A stretch of DNA of 34,178 nt from Amanita rubescens (taxonomy: Eukaryota > Basidiomycota > Agaricomycetes > Agaricales > Amanitaceae): assembly GCA_015039365.1 (NCBI GenBank), contig WION01000555.1, positions 1 to 34,178 of the forward strand, written 5' to 3'. Below, piece by piece: positions 1-10,524 of the stretch. Position 1 is the stretch's first letter; every line of letters begins with the position of its first letter. Position numbers and translations under genes: made by a program. Under the pieces are notes generated by a model that was given only the letters and a program-made list of their open reading frames with translations, was not told the DNA's origin and did not search any database.

Positions 1-334
1 CGCCATTTTCGCTACTGGAGCGTAGGTATCGAAGAAATCCACGCCTGGAACCTGAGAAAAAGCCTTGCGCGACAAGACGGGGCCCATAACCTGTAGAATA
101 TTTCCGCTCGCGTCCCGTTTGAGCGGCGTAGACCCACCGACAGCCAATGATATTGGCGTCCTTTGGTGCGTCAACTATCTCCCACGTCTTGTACGTCTCC
201 AATGCAATCTTTTCTTCGTCCATGGCTTCCTTCCACCTCAACCAATCCGACTTCTCTTCGCCTCAGCTAAATCTCTCGGTTCAAGTCCACCTTCCGTTCC
301 CATCATTGTCAACATCGCTAACCCAGATATTTCC
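1..334 (-). pseudogene. copia reverse transcriptase, N-terminal fragment
   Basis: The segment begins after the linker and shows RWKEAMDEE, then IGCRWVY, RLVAQGF and FDTYAPVAKMA, the conserved start of the copia reverse transcriptase (RVT_2). At least two frame changes occur, one after CRWVYA and one in the T run at 57-61. Positions 78-99 are a 22-bp exact copy of the LTR-end/primer-site sequence in place of the usual RYKA-type codons. The palm catalytic motif lies beyond the window edge. Confidence 0.85.
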
Positions 335-2078
335 TCATTCAAGACTGGGGTGGATATCCCCCTTCGGGATGGGTTCGGTGTTAGAACCTGTCGTGAACTC
401 TCCAGAAACGAGATCACGAACGTATCGTCTTGGCTGCTTAATACGTTCTGAACGACGTACTTGAGGAAGGCTAGTGTTGACAGGTGCCTGAGTGTCTTCG
501 GGATGTTCGGCATAATCTCCGGCTTCGACGTCCTGGGTGAGTTCCCCGTTGTCATCAGTTTCCCTTGGCTCAGACAGAATGGCGAATTCTTCGTCGGGAA
601 CAGGTCCGGCAGGTGCGGGAACATTCTCTTTAGAAAAGGTAACATTACGTTCGACGGTCACGGAGTTTTTACGCGGCCAATAGATTCTATGGCCCTTGCT
701 GTTTAGGTCATATCCGACCCACCGTCCTTCAACCGCCCGTTCACGTAATTTGCCCCCGGAGGTGTCGAGAACCCAAACGACGCAACCCCACTTAGGTACG
801 TCAAGTAAATTAGGCATGTCCCCGGTAACCAGCTCATACGGTGTGGTTCCTTTTGGTAAAGACCGGGTCCACGTCCTATTCTTCAACCATACTGCATGCA
901 TCAAGGCCTCTCCCCACAAATTGGTAGGAAGTCCAGCCGCGAACATCAGCGCGCGCGTACTTTCCATAAGCGTTCTGTTCAACCTCTCAGATACGCCGTT
1001 CTCTTCTGGAGTATCATGTACCGTGAGTTTTCGATCAACTCCATTAACATTGAGGAAAGTAATGAATTTGTCGCTAAGATATTCGCCGCCGCGGTCTGTA
1101 CGAAGACATTTGATGCGTTCGCCAATTTGGTTGATCACCCACGCGTGGAATGACTTGTAAGCCTCAAAAGCTTCGGATTTATGACGCATCAGGTAAATGG
1201 TCGTCCACCTAGACCAATCATCCGTGAAGCTAATGAAGAACATTCGTCCACCAAGGGATTTTTCACTAGCCGGCCCCCAAAACATCCGAATGAATCTCGT
1301 CGCCAAAATTTTCAGCGCGTTCCCCTTCTCGGACTTTCGGGACGGACTTCCGTTTAGGTTTTGCCTTGAGGCAAGCGCGACATTCAAAGGTACGGTCTTT
1401 ATCGGTCAGGATTATTCCATCGATGGTTCCATGATTGATTAACTCCATGATGTAGTCCGCATTTATATGACCAAGACGTTCGTGGAGCTCGAATAAGCTC
1501 ACACGTTTGATACCGACCGTTGCCGCAGCAACATCAGACGCATGGGGTACTTTATAAACTCCCCCTGATTTCGATATCCGTCCAATGACCGTGCCGTCGC
1601 CTGACTTGATTTCGCAAGCACCACCGCCAAACGTTGTCCAGTATCCAGCGTCATCTATACGCCCAATGGATACCAACGTAAAGCCTAGGGCTGGGGTAAA
1701 CAAAACTTGGGTAAGTTTCATTTTTAACTCTTTATCCCCGTTCGGAAGGTTGATTATCATATTTCCGACACCTTCGGCCATGAATTTCTCTTTGTTGGCA
1801 GCGGTGAGCGCTTTCGGAGCTATAGCTTGCAAGTCTATAAAGTCCTCTCGGCAAGGGGACATGTGGTGACTGGCCCCGGAATCGTATAAGTCCCAGGCAC
1901 AAAGACTACTGCTCGTCTGGGTAACGGCAAAAGCAGTAACTTGCGGAGGGATATAACGGATTTCTCATCGATTTCCAGGCCATCCCCATTAGGGTCGTTG
2001 TCATCGTTGAACTTTCGAGGTAAGCTCGCTTCACCTCTACACTCGCCGGGTCTGAAACGGATTTTGGCTAGAATTTCC
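335..2078 (-). pseudogene. copia pol: aspartic protease, GAG-pre-integrase and integrase
   Basis: After Gag the minus strand encodes the protease motif LYDSGASHHM (active-site Asp, near 1870-1900). A pre-integrase region follows (LHERLGHIN, then ECRACLKAK: the HHCC-type zinc site). The integrase core shows its three acidic positions in FTDDWSRW, RTDRGGEY and HDTPEENGVSERLNRT. The C-terminal part carries the copia motifs GCVVWVL and GRWVGYD. One extra base at 1279-1282 separates pre-integrase and core into two frames. Pol is produced as part of the Gag-Pol polyprotein in this family. Confidence 0.9.
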
Positions 2079-3347
2079 TCAGACCTCCGGCAGTTCAAAC
2101 CAGACCGTGAACGCATCCCAATCATCCACAAGATCCATTAATTCTGGTGCGTCATCGTCCTCCGTGAGATAACCATCATTTTCATCAATCTCGGTGATAG
2201 TGTCAAAATTTTCACCATCGTCGGGCTCGACCATCGCAGTCCAAGCTCCGGTTACAGCTTCATCAACAGCGGCACTAGCATTTGGCTTTTTGGATGAAGA
2301 CGAGGGGTTCGTAGAAGAACCCGAACCAGATGAACCATTTGGTCCCGGGCCTTTCCGATTTCCCCCATTGCCACCAGATTGATCATCACGTTTATCTTTG
2401 TTATCTCTTTTAGGACTAGGGCAGTTGGTCTTTACGTGCCCCTTCCCACCGCAATTCCAGCATTCACCAAACTTTCGGCGATTCTGATAGTTCTGACGAC
2501 CGCCACCAGCTCGGGTACCTGGTCTCTCACTTGAGACCGTCACAAGGGCAGTACCAGAAGGGTTTCCACTGCCAGATGACGAGGACGAGGGTTTTGGACG
2601 ACTCTTCCTTTCGGCTTCACGCCGATCCCATTCCTCGGACGCTAGTTGCATCAACGCCTCAGCGTCAATTCCCAAATCCTTTTCTTTGCCTTTCTCAGAC
2701 GACTCTGAGGATTCCGAGGATTGCGACTCAGTGGTAGTCTGAGCCCGTGGGTACATCAAGGCCAAAGCCTTCATTCCGGCAGATATATTCGCGAGGAACG
2801 TTGCAATTTCGGGTGGAACGAAATTTATGATAAGCGAACGATAGTCTTCCTCACTAATCTGTATCCCGACGTGAGTAACGTCACATACTTCATACGGACT
2901 TTGTCAAATTGCGTCCGTAGGTCCGCGCCTTTTTCGTATCGCATGGCCATGAATTCACCGTGCAAATTTGACCTCATGAGCATAGATTTCTGTGTAAACT
3001 CCTTGACAATAGCCGCCCAAACATCGGCCACGGTATCTTTATCCAAATACTTGGTAAAGATAGCATCCGGGAGTTTCTGCGTAAGAAGATACCGGGCAAG
3101 ATCCTCTTTTTCCTGCCACGCGGTAAGTTTCTCCTCATGATCCTTTGATTCGGTACTCGACGGGTTTTCCTTTCGTTAGGACCGGCTTTTTGCTAGACCC
3201 GTCGAAATGGCCATACACCTTTTTCTGCCGAATCGCTATCAAGAAGCGACTCCGAAAAATGACCCAATTCGACCCTGTAGCCTCAAGCTTCTCGACGGCG
3301 TTCGAGAAATCGGTCAACGAAACAGCTGTAGTACCAGAAGAAGACAT
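2079..3347 (-). pseudogene. copia gag (capsid and nucleocapsid), frame broken
   Basis: Gag packages the element RNA in virus-like particles. The likely start is the Met at 3347 (MSSSG), followed by a region typical of copia gag (FRSRF, VYGHFDG). The frame then jumps near 3150-3170 and again near 2870, and resumes in the segment 2774-2079. That segment carries the zinc knuckle CWNCGGKGHVKTNC (CX2CX4HX4C) after a Gly/Arg-rich stretch, then an acidic tail. An upstream Met at 3407 is also in frame but overlaps the region next to the primer site, so 3347 is preferred. Two or more frameshifts mean no complete Gag can be made from this copy as written. Confidence 0.85.
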
Positions 3348-3414
3348 CTTTTGTAATTCTCGTTGTTTGCGCAAGTGTTCAATAATATACTCTGTTTTCA
3401 TATGCAATGGACGC

Positions 3415-3427
3415 GGGGCCCATAACC
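3415..3427 (-). other. Primer-binding site matching the anticodon arm of initiator tRNA-Met
   Basis: Immediately inside the LTR the minus strand reads GGTTATGGGCCCC. This is complementary to the anticodon stem-loop (GGGCCCAUAACC) of eukaryotic initiator tRNA-Met, not to a tRNA 3' end. Drosophila copia is primed by a 5' half of this tRNA at the same internal site. The position next to the LTR end CTACA supports the call. Confidence 0.85.
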
Positions 3428-3748
3428 TGTAGAATGAATATCGAGCTCAGTCGTGTGCGAGAAACGACTATATTAGTTTAGCTACCTGTAGAATGAATAT
3501 CGAGCTAAACTATAATAAGTAATCATGTAAATGATATAAGGGGAAAACATAAGCTCACCTCAGTCGTGTGCGAGAAACGACTGAGGTATACGGAGCAAGC
3601 CACAACGTCAATATAAACGAGAAACTGTATAGTTAATATAACGAGTATCGGGATCAAAACTGTACCAAAATGGGAACGACGCGTTCCCGCGCTCAACGAT
3701 CGCGCCCAAGAGTCCAAGATGCACGCACTCGTGATTGTACATTCAACA
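3428..3748 (-). repeat. 5' LTR of the copia element (321 bp)
   Basis: On the minus strand the LTR starts TGTTGAATG and ends CTACA, so it has the usual TG...CA ends, and it is followed directly by the primer-binding site. Its right edge is defined by comparison with 8085 onward, where the same flanking sequence is uninterrupted. The flanking 5 bp (catac, 3749-3753) is the expected target-site copy; its partner is outside the window. The LTR contains a 59-bp-offset duplication near its 3' end and a 29-bp hairpin. Confidence 0.85.
3558..3586. repeat. Perfect 10-bp-stem hairpin inside the LTR
   Basis: CCTCAGTCGT at 3558-3567 is perfectly complementary to ACGACTGAGG at 3577-3586, with a 9-nt loop. 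The left arm plus loop plus most of the right arm (24 nt, 3559-3582) recurs at 3446-3469, nearer the LTR end. It may be a transcription-factor palindrome or an RNA structure in the LTR transcript; the sequence alone does not decide. Confidence 0.8.
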
Positions 3749-3879
3749 CATACTGTAGTCCAGATAGCTTCGGGATTTGTGTCATTGGAGCCTCGAGGTT
3801 GCAGTCCCCGGCGACCATGCAATAGAGCATAAGAACAATGAACCAAGACTGCCCCAACTAAGACGGAGGAAATCCACAT
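3749..3879 (-). pseudogene. TAP-like secreted hydrolase, copy A: exon 1 only, cut by the LTR element
   Basis: The ATG at 3879 starts a 42-residue exon (MWISSVLVGA..., ending AIWTT) that matches exon 1 of copy B (8215-8090) almost residue for residue. The first ~20 residues form a secretion signal. The next bases are the splice donor GTATG, and these five bases are the target site of the retrotransposon, so the LTR follows directly. The rest of the gene, if present, lies left of the window. Transcription from this promoter would read into the LTR. Confidence 0.8.
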
Positions 3880-4440
3880 GAACGGTCCGGGTGCTGGAAT
3901 GAGCTGCGTGAATAGGAAGTTCCTTCCATTGGGTCTTGAAGGTATTTATAGTAAGTAACGTACAAACTCCGAGTCGGGTCCCCCGGTGTTTTAAATCGTC
4001 CTAAAAGTGTGCCCAGGATTATATCTGAGCTTTGTCCTAATTCACTGCGCATTGCGCACACGTTATTTTAGTGCTGGATTCGACAGCCTATTGACTGGAA
4101 TTGAGAGAGCACGCTTTTATCTATTGTAGCAGGCTTACTGGTAGGACACTGCAATAACGGCGATTGTGCGCCAGTGCTTCTAATTCCTCACAGACACAGC
4201 TTGGGCAAAGTGTAGTCATCCTTACGCAGTCTATCTGATCCGAATCGCAGATAGCCATCGCGCGCAGATATTCATAGGCAGTACCTTGCTTGCAGTCCGT
4301 TGAAATTGCTGTAAAATTTTGTCAGCAGTTTCAGTTTCAAGTTTGTGATCGTAGCCTACTTAGTGTCTTCACCCGAGTCATATCCTCCATTTCATCGAAG
4401 TGCTGCACCACACACTGAGCCATCATTGCCTTATTCGAGT
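3880..4440. other. Upstream region of hydrolase copy A (repeat family)
   Basis: No gene is visible. The stretch to about 4362 is a diverged copy of 8216-8607, the region upstream of hydrolase copy B, and its distal part recurs in 14504-14830. It includes GCGCATTGCGCACA and GCAGATAGCCATCG blocks that are best conserved among the three copies, so promoter elements may lie there. Confidence 0.6.
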
Positions 4441-4446
4441 TGGAAA

Positions 4447-5496
4447 TCAGCCGCGCAACCTAGCTCTTTGCTTCCAAGTGGGGCCTTGCAATAGAGAGGA
4501 GTCTTCACCGTTTACCACCCCATCATTATAGAGGCAGTGAGATCGATATTGAGAACTGGGTGCATGAGCGGCTCTCGGATATGTCATAGCGCTGTTTGTT
4601 GATGTTAGCGTCCATTGACGCATACGGGCAATCTCTTCGTCTAAATAGTGTAATGCTGTATCCGGTGTGTAACCCTTTGGCGGAGCCGTTATGTCGTAGG
4701 ATTGACCAAAGTCGGTGACGACAACGTTTTCCTCTAAGAAAGAAGAGATATCGTACTTATCAATGGGTCCGACAAGTTCACGGGGAGCGTGTGGCCCAGG
4801 CGGTGAGTTGTCCAAGGTTTCAATCTCTTCTGTCACAGGCTGACCTAGCGTAGAGTAGACTTCCTCGTCTGTCCATCTGCGGATCCGGGGTGAGACCTGG
4901 AAAAGGATGTTGGATGATGTTAAGTCTGAGGGAAGTTTAGCGGTTCACTTTCGACATAACTGTAGATATAGCGAACCTCCATGTACAAATCCCGCGGAAT
5001 GCATGAGCCTCCACCACATTAGCGGTTTGTTTTGCCACCTTCCTCGCCAAATCGCCTCGGAGCCGCCCCATAGCATACACACTCGCTCCAACAAATTGAG
5101 TGACAATGCATGTGTGTTTTCCATTTGGCCTTCCACTGTGAAGTGGTCCTTGACGGCTAGGAGATTTTGACGAGCGGGGTTATGCGTGGCAATAGCGAAC
5201 ACATCAAGCCTATCGGGGACAAAAATGTCTGGGATCTCGTCCGTCGGCTTGGGGGAATTATCGCAAGAAATAATCTTCAAAGCGACCAGAGTGTCCGAAT
5301 CACCTGGCTGCGGTCGCAGGTCTCGTGCAAGCCATACAGTGGACGAACCCCCGTAGCCTAACTTGTGCAATATTTTGTAGCGACCGTTGGCGTAGATGTC
5401 GCCAATCGAAACTGGATGAAATCCTTGAGGTTGATAGAACTGGATTTGTTCTATTGACAATAAGCCGGAAAATTTGTATTTTTTTTGGAACATCAT
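4447..5496 (-). pseudogene. SRPK-like serine/threonine kinase, decayed
   Basis: The N-lobe is typical of fungal SRPK-like kinases: GFHPVSIGDIY, the Gly-rich loop LGYGGSSTVW and VALKII with the ATP-binding Lys. The catalytic loop is HGDLTSSN rather than HRDxxxxN, rebuilt by removing a 51-nt intron (4976-4926), and the Mg site DFGQSYD follows. Two opposite one-base changes, near 5129 and 5007, put the stretch between them in the wrong frame (the other frame reads VYAMGRLRGDLARKVAKQ). After the DFG motif no APE motif or C-lobe is recognisable before the stop at 4447. The start is the double Met at 5496. The truncated C-lobe argues for a true pseudogene whatever the status of the frameshifts. Confidence 0.8.
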
Positions 5497-5525
5497 TGCG
5501 GAGAGGGGTAGTTGTTACGAAATGG

Positions 5526-5990
5526 TTAGCTAGCTGAACACCGTCCGTCTCGAACCCAACAGGAGTCACGGGTCCCGATCCGAGCGCCCCCTACGTCCCA
5601 GACACGTCGTCGAAGGGGCCGCAATGAAGGTCGCGACCCCCCCTTTCCTATACAACCAAGGCCACTCATCCCCAGTAAGTAACAAATAGTACTTCCCAAA
5701 GAACCGCGACGAGTCCCGCATTCTAATTGGCCTCTCCTAGCTTCCCCTCCGAGAACGTCTGCCTCATCTCTACGTAGGCGACGCATTGCCATTCTGGGCA
5801 CTCCGTACCTCTCCAATCCTATCGCAGACGACCGCGATCCCGCTGTCTCCAACGTCATCGAGCTGGTCCAGGTATGCCAGGATCTCATCAACGTTCTAAG
5901 CGGTCATGCCGTCCTCAGTATCGGTAGACAAAGCGAAGTTTTTCCAATACTAAAAGTCGGAAGCTAACCCTACCAAGGTAAGCCTCCCCA
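5526..5990 (+). other. Intergenic stretch with a possible small relict, function unknown
   Basis: This lies between the 5' end of the kinase and the 3' end of hydrolase copy B. On the plus strand a GT..AG pair (GTAAGT near 5656 to CTCCTAG near 5719) could join two short open stretches, and another frame downstream reads coding-like (GTPYLSNPIADD, VIELVQVCQDLI). No family is recognised and no start or stop is convincing. It may be a decayed gene fragment. Confidence 0.2.
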
Positions 5991-6028
5991 TGTATGCGCG
6001 TCTTTGAACCGATATCGTGATTAAAGAT

Positions 6029-8215
6029 TTATATACTTATGCTTATATTATTGTTAAGCTGTGGCAACGGTGGTCCCAAGACAGGGCAAACTGTTCCTTC
6101 TTTCGGCAGCGTACCGTTCACCAAATACGCTTGCAAATATTTCATAGTGCATGTGGAAGGGCCAGATATCGAGGTATGCTGCAGCATCATGTAAATAAAA
6201 AAAAGAGTCCAACACTGTGGATACGCACCCCTGCTGAATCTTGCGTCAAAACAACAGATCCTGGAAAACGTTTTGACATCTTCTTGGCACTGGAAATACG
6301 GGTTATAAGAGAAGTTGACCTTCATTGAGGTGGACGTACTTCTGTAATGGGGTTACGGGATCTGCCTGGGCGTCAGCCTGTGTCCGACAGTGTTATAATA
6401 ATAGTTACTCACCAGCCTCATTCCCAATGAATAGTATTGGGTGACTCGTTTTGCCCATGAGGGGGCCTGAATTTCTTTTTAAAAAATGAACGAGAATAAT
6501 GAAACGCACGACACACCTCTGAAGAAGTTTTTCGGTAGGTCTGGCCATCCACTAAATGGGTCATATAATTAGGTTCGTCAGAGAACTTGCATTTGCAAAT
6601 AGCTTACGAGCAAGCAAGTCTGTTACCCGCCCAAACATCCGCCCAATCAGATGTCTTCGCTAATTCATTGTAATATTTCTCGGCGTCCTCCAATGTTCCA
6701 GGAATCAAATTGCCATCGTCACAACTAATGGCGATCCCGGCATCTAAAAAACCACCGAGGATTGATCCAACGAAAGATCCAACCTCCCATATTGGTATTG
6801 CGTTCCCTTTCGATAATTCGGCGAACGCTTCGGCCAATTAGGGGGAACGTTAGATAAGGGAAATAAAGAGCATAGGAAATGGAGCTTCGCAAGAAATTAT
6901 AGTCAACCACACCATATGAACTGGTATTGGGTGCGAAATACGCCGAATGGACGAGATTTGGTAATATCATAGAGCTTGGCAAGGTTTTGCGAGATCGATT
7001 TGGGTGAGGATGCATAGAACGCACAGCCGGACGGTCCAGCATTGTAGCAGCTATCAAAGAAAGTCTGCATCGTCTTGTCGGTATCCAAGAACGTTCTTGA
7101 GCCCTTGGTCTAGCAATCACTGGTCGAACTAAGTCCTGTGAGGGAAGTACGAAACATCTCACTTGAGAAATAAGTCATCTCCAGTCCACGAATGCCGTCG
7201 ACGACCAGACGACCAACGTTGTCCTGTCAACGGTGAGATGGCTAAATAGCATGTGCTGGAAGTCTAAAACTCACAGGAAACAACGAGGCAAACGTCATAC
7301 CAAGGATAGATCCATATCTACGTATAATGATGTCATGATTTAGAGTAGATCGTCTGAGATTGTGCTCACGAGATTCCCCAGTACTGGATTTTATCCCTCC
7401 CATACGCCTTGGTAATCTGCAACATGTCGCGCGCAGCATAGTCAGTGTTAATGAAATTCAAATATCCGTCATGGTTTGTCACTGTTGCTAATTGCCCAAC
7501 TACGCGAGAACCTGCGACAAGTTCGGCTAGGCTGTTTGTAGAGGTGTTGACTACACTGAAAACGGACGCCCTGGCAGCCCATATATTCCTATCAGCATTA
7601 TTGTCGAAGAATGAGACGGTTGGTGTGGAGCGCGAGACACCTGAAAACGTGAATTAGAGCGAACAGACAAGGTCAAATAGAACGTACCCCTCGGATCGAA
7701 GCCAACGATGTCAAACGCGTCTCCAGCAAGTGTGCGTAATAATTGCCCTTCCTTCAACACTATATCGACTCCGCTTCCGCCCGGCCCCCCTGGATTGAAG
7801 AGGAGAGGTCCTTTGTAATTCTCTGACGATGGCGGATATGGTGAAATGGTACGAATGATAGCAATAGATGCGTTAGTTGCTCGAACTAATAGGCTCCGAG
7901 TAATTTAGAGGTACCTGAAAAGACCGTTCGAACTGTATGTGCAGAACGAAATGCAATACGTACCAGTAAGAGCGCACATTCGACCTCCGGCACTTGGCCG
8001 GGATAGCAATTTTGCCACTCGAGTGATTCAGAAGCATTCAACTATATGAACCGTTAGTTTAATATATGCACAATTGTTTACGTCCATACTGTAGTCCAGA
8101 TAGCTTCGGGATTTGCGTCATTGGAACCTCGAGGTTGTAGTCCCCGGCGACCATGAAATAGAGCATAGGAACAATGGACCAAGGCTGCCCCGACTAAGAC
8201 AGAGGTAATCCACAT
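6029..8215 (-). pseudogene. TAP-like secreted alpha/beta hydrolase, copy B, frame broken
   Basis: Family role: serine-type hydrolases related to bacterial tripeptidyl aminopeptidases, usually secreted. Exon 1 (8215-8090) encodes a signal peptide; exon 2 is 8041-7964. The oxyanion loop NPGGPGGSG and GFDPRG lie in exon 3 (7914-7688). The nucleophile motif GISYGS spans the exon 4/5 junction (7370/7317). Asp is in NEADPVTPL and His in SAGHTS near the C-terminus. Terminal exons at 6837-6608, 6551-6517, 6474-6413, 6361-6340, 6289-6229 and 6178-6029 join in frame. The middle is damaged: one extra base near 7877, a stop near 7111, and shifts near 6936 and 6839. All catalytic residues remain, so decay is recent, or some breaks are consensus errors. 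Confidence 0.85.
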
Positions 8216-9395
8216 GAGTGCGGGCGCTGGAATCAGCTGTGTGAATATGTGGAACATCCATTGCGTTTCGAAGGTATTTATAAGTAACGCACGAGCTAGG
8301 GTTCCCTCGTGTTTTTAATCATCCCAAAAGATCAAAGTCCTAATTCACGCATTGCGCACAGGTTTTTCCAGCGCTGGACTCGACGGCCTATTGACTGAGC
8401 GTGCTTTTCCCTGTCGTATTAGGCCATCAATCGCGCACTGCCTGTGATTCCTCCCAGACACAGCTTTGACAAAGTGTGGTCATCTGAAACGCAGATAGCC
8501 ATCGCGGGCAGACATTCATATTCGGTCCGGTTGAAATTGCTATAAAATGTTGTCAGCAACACGTGCCTTTTAGTTTCAAGTTGTAACCGTAGCGTACTTA
8601 GCTACGTTTAGAGAACACTAGAGTGTGGACCAGACGTCACGATAACGTGACCACCTCAGCTTTCCTTCTAAGGAATCCACTTCGCCGAGTCACTCACAAG
8701 TGGGCCTCGGAACAGGCTGACCCCTCCTCCTCACAGCGCGCACAAGCTCCACTCTTTACAAGCAATCTGAGCAATTCCAACCACAAGAATGACGAACAAC
8801 CCGCCCCCACGTTGTCCTATTTGCAGTTGCAAGCCTCAGCGCGACGTATGCCATCCGCCTTTTCTTCGTGCCATAACTGGGACATCAAGCAGGCCTAAGC
8901 CTATGGCGCAGTTACTCTTGAAGAGCTTGAGCTAGTTACTGTTGAGAGACGCGGAGCTGTTTAAACAGGCTTGGGAGACGGTGGTAGAAATACCGTATCA
9001 ACAGTTTTGGTGGAGCGGGCGACGGGATCAAGTTATGGGTCAGTACCAGACGGCAGAAGCTTGAATTCTTTCATACTGCATACTGACTGCGTCCATTCAG
9101 GCAGTCGGTTTAACATTCCGCTGACATTCTCCTGGGCCAAACCGTCGCCATGTCCTTTGCTCAAAACATGTTCCGCTTTTCCGTACTGAGCCAAGTCAAT
9201 CACCGCGGCGGCAGGACTGGAGGTTGTGCAGTGCTACTACAATGATTCTAATATAAAATAACCGAAACGTTCGACCGGGCATGGCGCGATGACGTGGCAG
9301 GGACAAATCGAAGACGCAGTGTAACAACCAGCGACAGTTCATTACATATACAGTTATGGATCACATCGTCGTCTAAAGTAATCTAAGCAATGAAT
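8216..9395. other. Intergenic block duplicated at 14504-15566
   Basis: 8216-8607 is the upstream region of hydrolase copy B, shared with copies A and C. 8608-9395 is a diverged copy of about 14850-15566. Shared landmarks are AACAACCCGCCCCC (near 8800 and 15073), GATGACGTGGCAGGG (near 9289 and 15441) and GTCGTCTAAAGTAATCTAAGCAA, which in the right copy contains the MDH stop codon. An open frame at 8623-8898 is not conserved as protein in the other copy and is not called. The block ends abruptly at the MDH stop, marking a deletion junction. Confidence 0.7.
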
Positions 9396-10524
9396 TTGAA
9401 AATCGTGATGGTCGGCGAGAATCAAATCAGCAGGGTTGGAGAATATCAGAGACGATCTTGGTATATCCAAGAAGGATAGCCTCTCCGCGCTAAACTTGAG
9501 CAAGAGCGTTGCAATTCGGTTTCGAGACGTGCTCGAGATCGATCGTACCAGGAGGTAAACCTTTTTGGGTCTCTTCAAGTCCAGTACCATTTCGGCCAAT
9601 ACGTAGCAGGCGCCGTTTTCCTGCTCTTTCCGCTTTTTTCCGTGCTTCAATCTAGTTGAGACAACCACGGATCTTGAACAATGTCAGATTCGGGACCCTT
9701 TCTAGTCTCGTCCATCACGCGAGTTGCAAGCTCTTGTATTCGGTCGGCCAGGTCTTTTGAACCAGACAATAGCACCATCACTAGGTCGAGTTGGACCCCA
9801 TGATGAGAACACCTGCCAAGGAGGAGACGGGCGTGGACACTGGGAGAGGAAGGAGGGGGAATGGTGCTGTAGACATTGTGAAACCATGTGGACATCAGTG
9901 GCGCAATAGGTAAGAAGGGAGCAAAGAAGGTCAGGGAGGAGCATAAGCTCGCTTAGCGTAATTTGAACGAGTTTATTGAGCACGCTCGCCTTCCAATTTG
10001 TGCAAGGGAGTCTCGCGACGTCTATGAGTGAGTTGGCGGGGGCAAGCAATTCCCGTTCTATTCCCATCGTCATCGTGTTCGTTTTCGTTGCCGCGGACTG
10101 ATAAGACACTCCTCCATTTCCACCACAACCCTCGTCACCGTTTCCGTATCTCCGAGTCGTTCCCTCGCTCGCTCTTCATCCTCCCTTGCACGCGCGATGA
10201 GATCGACGATAACTTGACCTCTTCGACTCCCTGCGTCTTTTCCACTTGTTCCACGCGGGATGCCGGTGAGAGGATATTTCGCTCACAGCAACGTGGTGGA
10301 GAGACATGGTGTCCGTCCACGGCGGCAAGGGAGTATACATTTTCGACGCGGGCGCGATCAAAAGAAAGTGTTGTGGCCTACAACGGGTCGGTCTGTGTCT
10401 GGGCCAAAGGGGATGAGATGGGCATTGGGCCGGCGGCTATGGCGATGGGTAAGTCTTTTGGCATTTCTACATCAAAAGCCTGAGACGCCGTCGTGGACGG
10501 GTTCGCTGAAACTGGCGACGCCAT
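9396..10524 (-). pseudogene. Unidentified gene, copy 1 (paralogue of 18545-19854)
   Basis: A candidate start at 10524 (MASPVSANPS) and several coding-like blocks are shared with copy 2: SSPLAQTQTDP, ADRIQELATRVMDE, ESDIVQDPWLSQLD and LLLKF.AE. The blocks fall in different frames with stops between them (for example directly after WLSQLD), so no continuous protein can be read. I do not recognise the family. A charged segment and the DIVQ-PWLSQLD block look like real conserved protein. It faces away from NLR1 with about 546 bp between the start codons. Confidence 0.45.

Larger units (their letters stand above)
1..3748 (-). mobile_element. Ty1/copia LTR retrotransposon, 5' portion; 3' end lies left of the window
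   Basis: Read on the minus strand the order is LTR, primer-binding site, gag with a CCHC zinc knuckle, DSG protease, GAG-pre-integrase zinc region, integrase, then reverse transcriptase, which is the Ty1/copia (Pseudoviridae-type) order. The window edge cuts the element in the RT domain just after the FDTYAPVAK motif. Gag and pol are broken by several single-base shifts, for example an extra base in the A run at 1279-1282 between the pre-integrase and integrase parts. The 3' LTR is not in the window, so LTR divergence (age) cannot be judged. The element lies in the same orientation as the hydrolase gene it interrupts at 3749. Confidence 0.95.

Noticed and set aside
65..464. Plus-strand open frames of 105-128 codons at the left end
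   Set aside because: They are antisense to the copia RT and integrase, which have clear family motifs on the minus strand.
3415..3430. tRNA-iMet gene or fragment
   Set aside because: Only the anticodon-arm complement is present, beside an LTR end; no acceptor stem or T arm, so it is a primer-binding site.
7864..7963. A longer intron 2 in hydrolase copy B to avoid the frameshift (branch-like CAACTAACG near 7877)
   Set aside because: It would remove VPLNYSEP and ASIAII, both conserved in the family, so a one-base frame change is the better reading.
8623..8898. Plus-strand 91-codon frame as a gene
   Set aside because: The homologous stretch near 14900-15170 does not preserve the frame or the protein.
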